Source: Accumulibacter sp. (GTDB taxonomy: Bacteria; Pseudomonadota; Gammaproteobacteria; Burkholderiales; Rhodocyclaceae). From it: a DNA stretch of 5,284 nucleotides. Below, piece after piece: positions 1 to 5,284 of the stretch. The translations under genes were made by a program, and so were the position numbers. The first letter of the stretch is position 1, and the number at the start of each line of letters is the position of its first letter. Where the stretch lies: positions 1-5,284 of the forward strand of contig DPSD01000135.1 of the NCBI GenBank assembly GCA_003538495.1. Direction: 5' to 3'. The notes under the pieces were generated by a model. It had not been told where the DNA came from. It worked only from the letters and a program-made list of their open reading frames with translations, and did no database searches.

Positions 1-1
1 A

Positions 2-1354
2 CGATGCCACGTTCGCCGCTTTTCGCTATGCCACGAATATGCGTTTTACTACGGAAGCACGGAAGCAGCAACGCTCGCGAGGCTTCCCCGTTCAGAAAAG
101 CAAATCGAACGCTTCACCCAAGAAGATGGCATAAATGTGGATTGGCGTAACTTCAGAAAAGATGGCGGTGCCGTTACTCACAGGGCTGAGCGTCCAAAGC
201 AGTTCTATCCAATCCATGTGAACGTTGGTGAGAAGAAAATTCGGATTCCACAGCTTTCATGGAATCAGGCGAAAAAACAATGGGATGTGCTTGAGTCACC
301 ATCTGAGAATGAGGTCCCCGTTTGGCCAGTAGACGAGAAGGGTAAAGATAGAGTCTGGAGTCTTAATCATACATCTGCCATGGACAATCTTTCCGACCTA
401 GATATCAAGGTTGGGAAGGACGGGAACGTACAGGCATTTCGGCGACATCGCCCGTCGGATGGTGTGTTACCTCGCTCTTGGTGGGATAAAAATACCTATG
501 CAGCTCGCGAATATGGAAGTGCGACGCTGGCAAATCTTTTCGGAGAATCATCTGCGTTTTCTTTTGCGAAGTCCCCATTCGCTGTGCAGGACTGCATTTG
601 GGTTTCTGGTCTCGATGATGACTCAGAAGAGTATGTTCTAGACTTTTTCGCTGGTTCTGGAACGACCGCTCATGCTGTGCTGGATCTGAATGCGGAGAAA
701 GGCGGTGCCCGAAAATTCCTCTTGGTCGAAACAAATCAGTACTTTGATACGGTTACAGTCCCTCGTCTAAAAAAGGTAGCAGCATCTCGTAAATGGAAGT
801 CGGGTAAAGCTCAAAATGTCGACGGAGAGGGTTTGTTTCTTCGGGTACACGTTTTGGAGCAATACGACGACACTCTTGAAAGCCTGAACACGGATACCAA
901 CTCCGGCGACTCCGGCGAACTCTTGTTCGACAACCCGGCTTTCGCGCTGCGTTACCGCCTCGACCGAACCTCGCGCACCCTCTACTGCAGCGTGGACCGT
1001 TTCTCTTCCCCCTTCGGTTATCAGTTGAAACGTGCCGACGGCGGGGGCGAGGCGAGATCGTGCGAAGTCGACCTCGTCGAAAGCCTGCCCTACCTGCTGG
1101 GCATGGATGTCGACCGCCTGTACCGCGAAACGCTAGGCGTGGTCATGTTGGGGCGCAACCGTCGCGGCCAGTCGCTGGCGGTGTTTTTCCGCGAGTGCGC
1201 TGCGCGGGACGCAGCCCAATGGGTAGCCGACAAGCTGGCCCAGCATCCGGCCGACCGCGTCTACACCAACGACCCCGCCGGCTTGAGCTTCGCGGGCTGT
1301 GATCGCCTGGAAGCGCTTGAGTCGGTCTTTGCGCTGCAATTCGGGAGGACCTGA
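2..1354 (+). CDS. mod: Type III Mod-like adenine-N6 DNA methyltransferase, C-terminal 450 residues (5' partial)
   Basis: Predicted to methylate adenine in a specific DNA site using S-adenosylmethionine, as the modification subunit of a type III-like restriction system. The frame is open to the left edge, so the true start is outside the window; the GTG at 137 is internal, because the upstream codons read as coherent protein (HEYAFYYG, then RSEKQIERF). Numbering from nt 2, a conserved RPKQFYPI stretch lies at 64-71. SAM-binding motif I, DFFAGSGTT, is at 214-222 and is followed by KFLLVE to about 243. Motif I near the C-terminal side is the beta-class order, so the catalytic DPPY motif should lie upstream and the target-recognition region before residue 200. 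Residues from about 300 to 450 form a C-terminal domain containing VESLPYLLGMDVDRLY, typical of this Mod branch and possibly used to bind Res. It ends one base before the next gene. Codon use changes abruptly near nt 890. 'mod' is a role name, not an assignment to a known enzyme; target site unknown. Confidence 0.9.
   Translation, partial: RCHVRRFSLCHEYAFYYGSTEAATLARLPRSEKQIERFTQEDGINVDWRNFRKDGGAVTHRAERPKQFYPIHVNVGEKKIRIPQLSWNQAKKQWDVLESPSENEVPVWPVDEKGKDRVWSLNHTSAMDNLSDLDIKVGKDGNVQAFRRHRPSDGVLPRSWWDKNTYAAREYGSATLANLFGESSAFSFAKSPFAVQDCIWVSGLDDDSEEYVLDFFAGSGTTAHAVLDLNAEKGGARKFLLVETNQYFDTVTVPRLKKVAASRKWKSGKAQNVDGEGLFLRVHVLEQYDDTLESLNTDTNSGDSGELLFDNPAFALRYRLDRTSRTLYCSVDRFSSPFGYQLKRADGGGEARSCEVDLVESLPYLLGMDVDRLYRETLGVVMLGRNRRGQSLAVFFRECAARDAAQWVADKLAQHPADRVYTNDPAGLSFAGCDRLEALESVFALQFGRT
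120..890. other. Lower-GC tract inside mod (mosaic segment)
   Basis: Hand counts of 60-base rows give 27 G+C at 121-180, 28 at 181-240, 28 at 241-300, 25 at 721-780, 27 at 781-840 and 29 at 841-900. The next rows jump to 39 at 901-960, 37 at 961-1020 and 41 at 1141-1200. Some rows inside the tract are higher (36 at 421-480), so it is not uniform. The left border is softer (31 and 34 in the first two rows). The tract covers the likely target-recognition region and SAM motif I, while the C-terminal domain matches the GC-rich style of the rest of the operon. The reading frame is continuous across the border. Replacement of the specificity-determining part by recombination is the likely explanation, but this is inferred from composition only. 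Confidence 0.6.
1343..1348 (+). promoter_or_regulatory. Ribosome binding site for the DUF4160 gene
   Basis: GGGAGG lies seven bases before the GTG at 1356, inside the last codons of mod. It fixes the start of the DUF4160 gene at this GTG rather than at an upstream ATG at 1299. It also implies translational coupling, since ribosomes finishing mod at 1354 stop right at this start. Confidence 0.75.
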
Positions 1355-1355
1355 G

Positions 1356-1616
1356 GTGCCGATCATCAGCCGGTTTTTCGGCATCATCATTCGCATGTTC
1401 TTCAACGAGCACGCACCGCCGCACTTTCACGCCGAATATGCGGAAAGCCGCGCGGTGATCAACATTCGAACGCTCGAAGTCATCGACGGTCGGCTACCCC
1501 GCCGCGCGCTGGAACTGGTGCTCGACTGGGCGGAGTTGCATCAGGATGAGTTGCTGAAGGATTGGGATTTGTGCCAGCAGCACCAGCAGCCGGCCGACAT
1601 TGCGCCGCTGCAGTAA
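1356..1616 (+). CDS. DUF4160 domain protein, 86 aa
   Basis: A small, probably cytoplasmic protein of unknown biochemical function. The start is GTG at 1356: it has a good ribosome binding site and gives PIISRFFGIIIRMFF, the usual beginning of DUF4160 proteins; starting at the ATG at 1299 would add 19 residues read out of frame from mod. The conserved histidine-rich signature EHAPPHFHAEY is at residues 18-28, with His19, His23 and His25. A basic turn, LPRR, and a helix (ALELVLDWAELHQDELLKDW) fill residues 47-70. The length is typical and the gene looks intact. It lies one base after mod and ten bases before a DUF2442 gene, its common partner; such pairs are often regarded as toxin-antitoxin-like because of size and linkage, but I know of no established activity. 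The histidines could bind metal or form a catalytic site; this is a guess. Confidence 0.88.
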   Translation: MPIISRFFGIIIRMFFNEHAPPHFHAEYAESRAVINIRTLEVIDGRLPRRALELVLDWAELHQDELLKDWDLCQQHQQPADIAPLQ

Positions 1617-1620
1617 GGAG
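1615..1620 (+). promoter_or_regulatory. Ribosome binding site for the DUF2442 gene
   Basis: AAGGAG overlaps the TAA stop codon of the DUF4160 gene and stands six bases before the ATG at 1627. It supports that ATG over an in-frame ATG at 1600 that lies inside the preceding gene and has no such site. Confidence 0.75.
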
Positions 1621-1626
1621 ACGGCC

Positions 1627-1881
1627 ATGGATTGGGAGGTTCTCGAAGCGCGGGTTCTGGAACATGGGCGCTTTCATGTAAAGTTTGCCGATGGACTCGA
1701 GGGGACTGTCCGCTTTGCACCGACAGCCTATCGGGGCGTCTTCGCCAAGCTGCGCGATCCCGAGATGTTCAGGCAGCTCTATGTGAATGGCTATTTTGTC
1801 ACCTGGCCCGGCGAGCTGGACCTGGCGCCCGATGCCATGCATCACTTCATCAAGGAGTCGGGCGAGTGGCTGCTGCAGTAA
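1627..1881 (+). CDS. DUF2442 domain protein, 84 aa
   Basis: A small, probably cytoplasmic protein of the DUF2442 family, function not established. The ATG at 1627 is chosen for its AAGGAG site and because the family begins with a short strand like WEVLEARVLEHGRFHVKF. Residues 15-30 have the family pattern of a strand, a DG turn (FADGLEG) and a strand; the middle (LRDPEMFRQLYVNGYFVTWP, about 42-61) and the WPGELDLAPDAM segment at 60-71 match the usual WP-G-D-L-x-P-D ending. The length is normal and no damage is seen. DUF2442 genes are often found next to DUF4160 genes, as here, which suggests the two products bind each other or act on one target. The last 16 bases overlap the start of the res-like gene, and its ribosome binding site lies inside this gene, so translation of the two is probably coupled. 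Confidence 0.88.
   Translation: MDWEVLEARVLEHGRFHVKFADGLEGTVRFAPTAYRGVFAKLRDPEMFRQLYVNGYFVTWPGELDLAPDAMHHFIKESGEWLLQ
1852..1857 (+). promoter_or_regulatory. Ribosome binding site for the res-like gene
   Basis: AAGGAG stands eight bases before the GTG at 1866 and lies inside the DUF2442 coding sequence. No other start in this frame nearby has a comparable site, so this one decides the start of the large gene and creates a 16-base overlap with the gene before it. Confidence 0.75.
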
Positions 1882-4800
1882 GGCGCTCCGGTCACGCGCG
1901 ACTGAAAGCGGCGCTGGTGCTGCGCGACGCGCTGGCGGCGGAGCTGGGCATTTCGCTGGCCGCTGCGATGGCGCAGTTGCGCACGGTCGAGAACCACATC
2001 GGCGCGGCGCATGGGCTGAGCGACGGCAGGTATCTGGAAGCGATGGCGTCGGTGTGCTCGGGTGATGCGCATCACTTGTCGACCCTGGATGATGAGGTGC
2101 GCGAGGCGTGTGGGCGGGTACGCTTGGCTCCGCGCTATGCGCAGTATCTGGCGCTGATGCTGTTTGCCCATTGGCTCGATGCGCAACGGGATGATGCGGC
2201 GGCGCTTCTGCTGCGTTTGAATGCCTGGCTGGAAGCGCATAAGCCGAAGGGTGAAGCGGTGCCTGCCTTCGTCGAGGCAGACCTGCAACTGGCCGCCTTC
2301 TGGATGGCCACCGCCGCGGGCAAGACGCATGTGCTGCACGCCTGCCTGGCGCTGCTGGAAAACGAGCATGCCGGCTTTGGGCGTGGCCTGAAGCGCTGGT
2401 CGTGGGATCGGATCTTGGTCATCACGCCTTCCGAAGCGCTGACTCGGCAGCACGCCGACAAGTTGCGCGCGCTGTCGACCTGGGAGGTCTTTGCCTACCC
2501 AATGGACGGCGACGCAGCCGCCATTCCCCGCCTGCCGCCCGATGCGGTGATCGTGCTCGACATCAACAAGCTGGCAAGCGAGAAGAAAGGCGACGGCGTC
2601 ACTGTGCCGACCTCGGTGTTTGCCGACGGACGCAACCTGGTGTTTGTCGATGAAGGCCACAAGGGGCAGAAGTCCGAGGCCAGCGTCTGGAAGGCCCTGC
2701 AAAGCGACCTGGCCGGCATCAACGCGCCGATGCCGGCGCATCGAGGTCTCTTGATCGAGTTTTCCGCCACCTTCGGCCAGGTTGCCGAAGGCGAGCATGC
2801 CTTCGACCGCTATGCCAAGGCAGTGATCTTTGACTACGCCTACGACCGCTTCCACCAGGACCGCTACGGCAAGGACTTCTGGCATGTCCGCGTACAGGCC
2901 AGGGAGGACGCCAGTGTCATGGCGCAGCGTCAGACGCTAACCGCGGCGCTGCTGGCTTACTGGCATCAGGTGGCCTGTTTTCGGTCGGCCGCCGGCAAGA
3001 GGGCATTAGGCCGCCTGGGGCTGCAGGTCGCCCCGCCGCTGTGGGTGCTACTTGGCCTTTCGGTCATCGGCAGCCAGAAAAGCGAAAGCGACAAGCAGCA
3101 GACCTCGGACGTGGTCGAGGTGCTGAGTTATCTGTCGACGACACTGGCGCAGCCCACAAGGCTGACCGAGAGCCTGAACCAGTTGTTGACCGCGACGACA
3201 ACCGGCACCGACATGCTGCCTGCCGAAGTCCGCCAGGCCACCGTCGGCTGGGCAGCGGATGACCTCGCAGCGCGGGTGCTCGCCGATTGTTTTTCCTGGC
3301 AGCCAGGTGACAAGCCGGTCCTGCGCCTCATCAAGGCGGCGGCCGGTGAACTGGGTTTGGGGCTGCTGCGTGGCGACACGTCGCATTACTACGGCGTGGT
3401 CAACGTCGGCGACGCTGCCGGGCTCAAGAAGGCGCTCGAAAAGACCGGGCTGCCGGTCGAGGAGGATGCGATGTCGGCTTCGCTCTTTGCCCAGCTCGAT
3501 GCGCCCGCGAATGTGTCCGGCGGCCTCAACGTGCTGATCGGCTCACGGCGCTTCGCCGAGGGCTGGGACAACTATCGCGCATCGAGTCTGACCTTGCTGC
3601 GTCTGGGCCAGGGCGAGGGCTCGCTGATCATCCAGATGTTCGGGCGTGTGGTGCGCTTTGCCGGCAAAGACGGTGATGGCAAGCGGCTGGACAAGCCACC
3701 GGCAGAACTCGCGCCCCTGCAGACGGCGTACGTGTTTGGCCTCAAGTCGGGCTACCTCGATACCTTCCTGCAGAGCCTGATCGATAACGGCGTGCCGGAT
3801 CTGCAGCGGATCAGTTGCGATGTTCGCCAGCATACGCCGCCTGTTCTGCGGGCGGTCAGCGCCATTGCCCCCGACGCGCGCGATTTCCAGGTGTCGGCTA
3901 TTGGATCGGGCTGGCTGACCGGCATCAACAAGGTCACCGTGTCGCTGACCGCCTCGATTGCCACGTCAAGGCTCAGGGATGGCACGGTAGCGGTAGTTCA
4001 GGGAACGGTCGGGAAGGACATCACCGCGGACTTCAGGCGTTGGGCGGTGTTGCTGGATCGCAACGGGGTGTATCGCGAAATGGTGGAATGGAAGCGCAGC
4101 AAACGCTGGTGGAATTTTGCCTTCGACCGACCGGCGATCGACGGCGCTTTGGCCAGCGAAAAGTACGAGATTCTTGGTCTACCGGGGATGCTGGACGTGC
4201 GCGATGCCGCCGATCTGCTGCGTCTCAACCGTCTGGCGAGCAGCGTGGTGCGTCAACTGTTCGAAAGCGCGTATCGCAAACAGGAAAGTCGGAAGAGTCG
4301 CTACGCGCTGATCGACGCTTCTCTGAGCGGCATTCCCGAACAGTATTACAAGGAAAATTCCAGCATGCCCCGTAACAGACCGGTGCCGCCGCTGCAGGGC
4401 GGCCTGTTTGGCGCGTCTTTGTCCTGTCCGGACATCGACAATCTGCCGTTGATCGTCGAACCTCAGGGTGCCATCGAGGTGCTCGCACCGGGCAGCGTGT
4501 ACCAGCCCTTGCTGCTTTCTCCTCGGGCGGACAAGATCGATGTCGGTCCGGGCAAGCTGGATGAGCACGAAGAAGCCTTCGTTCGTGACCTGATCCGCCG
4601 TCTCTATCCGGCAGGCAACCACCCGAGGAGCAGCCAGACACCCCTGAAATGGGGCCACAAGGAGATCTGGCTCAAGCGCAACATCGAGAAGCGCGACGAT
4701 TCGTTTCGCCTGCGGGTGGACAACTCGGACTGGTTCTACCCTGACTTCATCGTCTGGATTCTGGACTACGAAACGCGGACGCAAGTGTTCGGTTTTGTCG

Positions 4801-5284
4801 ATCCGAAAGGCCTGACCTTGGGAGCGGGGGGCGGCTGGTCGGACTCCAAGGTCGTTTGCACGCTGTACATGCCGCATGTGGTTGAACGCCAGTTGGCGGC
4901 CAGCGGCCAGGAGGTGGAATTTGCGGGCCGGACATGGACCTTCCGGGTGCGCGGGGTGCTGGTTTCGACCTCATCTCTCGCCAGCCTCTCGGCGCAAGCG
5001 AAGTTCAACGTTCGCGATGACGAGGGGCGAAATGCTTCGCCAGACGAGGCGGATTTCAGGCGAGCCCGCATCGTCTTTCCGAAGACCGACACTTCCTACA
5101 TCGATGAAGTTCTGCAATTGCTCTGCCGCGATTCGACGCTCGATCACCTGTTGGCGGTGTCGGCAACGCTGTTCGACAACAGCGCTTACTTCACGCCCTC
5201 AGGCGAAGTGGAACACGATCTGGCCCTGCGGCACCAGGAGGGTTCTCATTCCGAATCCGAATTTCAGATTTCCGGATCTCGGCG
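1866..5284 (+). CDS. res: Type III Res-like SF2 helicase with PD-(D/E)XK nuclease (3' partial, at least 1139 aa)
   Basis: Predicted restriction subunit: an ATP-dependent DNA translocase or switch fused to an endonuclease, working with the Mod-like protein upstream. I read the frame codon by codon from GTG 1866 to the right edge without a stop. Residues 1-145 form an Ala/Leu-rich helical N-terminal region. RecA1 follows, with Walker A MATAAGKT at 147-154, motif II VDEGHK at 261-266 and motif III SATFGQ at 300-305. A PPLWVLLG strand (390-397) leads into RecA2, with motif V GSRRFAEGWDN at 559-569 and motif VI QMFGRVVR at 590-597. The nuclease has YPDF (Asp960) and VDPKG (Asp979, Lys981), a complete PD...DxK site. 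About 158 residues follow it before the edge. The motifs fit a Res sub-branch with DEGH and SATFGQ rather than EcoP1-type Res. Walker A has Ala where TGxGKT has Gly; the rest looks active. The GTG start may hold expression down. The end lies outside the window. Confidence 0.93.
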   Translation, partial: MAAAVRRSGHARLKAALVLRDALAAELGISLAAAMAQLRTVENHIGAAHGLSDGRYLEAMASVCSGDAHHLSTLDDEVREACGRVRLAPRYAQYLALMLFAHWLDAQRDDAAALLLRLNAWLEAHKPKGEAVPAFVEADLQLAAFWMATAAGKTHVLHACLALLENEHAGFGRGLKRWSWDRILVITPSEALTRQHADKLRALSTWEVFAYPMDGDAAAIPRLPPDAVIVLDINKLASEKKGDGVTVPTSVFADGRNLVFVDEGHKGQKSEASVWKALQSDLAGINAPMPAHRGLLIEFSATFGQVAEGEHAFDRYAKAVIFDYAYDRFHQDRYGKDFWHVRVQAREDASVMAQRQTLTAALLAYWHQVACFRSAAGKRALGRLGLQVAPPLWVLLGLSVIGSQKSESDKQQTSDVVEVLSYLSTTLAQPTRLTESLNQLLTATTTGTDMLPAEVRQATVGWAADDLAARVLADCFSWQPGDKPVLRLIKAAAGELGLGLLRGDTSHYYGVVNVGDAAGLKKALEKTGLPVEEDAMSASLFAQLDAPANVSGGLNVLIGSRRFAEGWDNYRASSLTLLRLGQGEGSLIIQMFGRVVRFAGKDGDGKRLDKPPAELAPLQTAYVFGLKSGYLDTFLQSLIDNGVPDLQRISCDVRQHTPPVLRAVSAIAPDARDFQVSAIGSGWLTGINKVTVSLTASIATSRLRDGTVAVVQGTVGKDITADFRRWAVLLDRNGVYREMVEWKRSKRWWNFAFDRPAIDGALASEKYEILGLPGMLDVRDAADLLRLNRLASSVVRQLFESAYRKQESRKSRYALIDASLSGIPEQYYKENSSMPRNRPVPPLQGGLFGASLSCPDIDNLPLIVEPQGAIEVLAPGSVYQPLLLSPRADKIDVGPGKLDEHEEAFVRDLIRRLYPAGNHPRSSQTPLKWGHKEIWLKRNIEKRDDSFRLRVDNSDWFYPDFIVWILDYETRTQVFGFVDPKGLTLGAGGGWSDSKVVCTLYMPHVVERQLAASGQEVEFAGRTWTFRVRGVLVSTSSLASLSAQAKFNVRDDEGRNASPDEADFRRARIVFPKTDTSYIDEVLQLLCRDSTLDHLLAVSATLFDNSAYFTPSGEVEHDLALRHQEGSHSESEFQISGSR

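Noticed and set aside
3..134. A second open frame at the left edge that reads DATFAAFRYATNMRF and ends at TAA 132-134
   Set aside because: It looks somewhat protein-like, and I considered a frameshift between it and the mod frame. The frame starting at nt 2 is also stop-free and gives the more coherent family-like sequence (HEYAFYYG, RSEKQIERF) running straight into the rest of mod, so no frameshift is needed.
1299..1355. Upstream ATG for the DUF4160 gene, adding 19 residues
   Set aside because: The added residues lie within mod in another frame, do not resemble the family, and lack a ribosome binding site; the GTG at 1356 has one and matches the usual family start.
1842..2885. Minus-strand ORF of 347 codons opposite the start of the res-like gene
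   Set aside because: It mirrors the confirmed + strand frame carrying Walker A and DEGH motifs. The translation has no recognisable domain, and long antisense frames are common opposite GC-rich genes.
3815..4375. Plus-strand ORF of 186 codons in another frame inside res
   Set aside because: The composition (many Arg, Gly, Ser and Cys) is typical of an off-frame read of GC-rich DNA, and the res frame is open across all of it.
4826..4831. Run of six G inside the nuclease region, a possible slippage tract for phase variation
   Set aside because: Six bases is short for a phase-variable tract in GC-rich DNA and no longer repeat is present; nothing else suggests on/off switching.
4179..4877. Minus-strand ORF of 232 codons opposite the Res nuclease domain
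   Set aside because: It is a shadow of the + strand frame containing PDF...DPKG; its product is low in recognisable structure and there is no good ribosome binding site evidence for it.
1..5284. Search for tRNA, CRISPR repeats, insertion sequence ends, attachment sites, promoters and terminators
   Set aside because: Nearly every base is coding, genes overlap or touch, and I saw no regular direct repeats, long inverted repeats or hairpin followed by a T run.

Overview
The window holds one continuous + strand operon with four tightly packed genes and no intergenic gap longer than 10 bases. Most of it is GC-rich, codons are biased to G or C at the third position, and the starts carry strong Shine-Dalgarno sites. 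This suggests a high-GC Gram-negative bacterium, probably a beta- or gammaproteobacterium; that is an inference from base use and protein style, and I cannot name a genus.

Layout: (1) nt 2-1354 is the 3' part of a beta-class (type III Mod-like) adenine-N6 DNA methyltransferase gene whose start lies upstream of the window. (2) nt 1356-1616 encodes a small DUF4160 protein. (3) nt 1627-1881 encodes a small DUF2442 protein. (4) nt 1866-5284 encodes a very large Res-like protein, with an SF2 helicase followed by a PD-(D/E)XK nuclease; its reading frame is still open at the right edge. All of nt 1866-5284 is one frame without a stop, although long ORFs can be read there in other frames and on the minus strand.

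Methyltransferase and helicase-nuclease together make a type III-like restriction-modification system. Mod would recognise and methylate host sites, and Res would use ATP to translocate or communicate along DNA and cut unmethylated DNA. Both proteins resemble a sub-branch distinct from the textbook EcoP1/EcoP15 enzymes (DEGH motif II, SATFGQ motif III, PDF...DPKG nuclease motif).

Two things stand out. A DUF4160-DUF2442 gene pair, which has the size and arrangement of a toxin-antitoxin-like module, sits between mod and res and appears translationally coupled to both. The mod gene is also a compositional mosaic: about nt 120-890, which covers the probable target-recognition region and the SAM-binding motif, is much poorer in GC than the rest, with a sharp change near nt 890-900. 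No RNA gene, CRISPR array, insertion sequence, promoter or terminator is visible.
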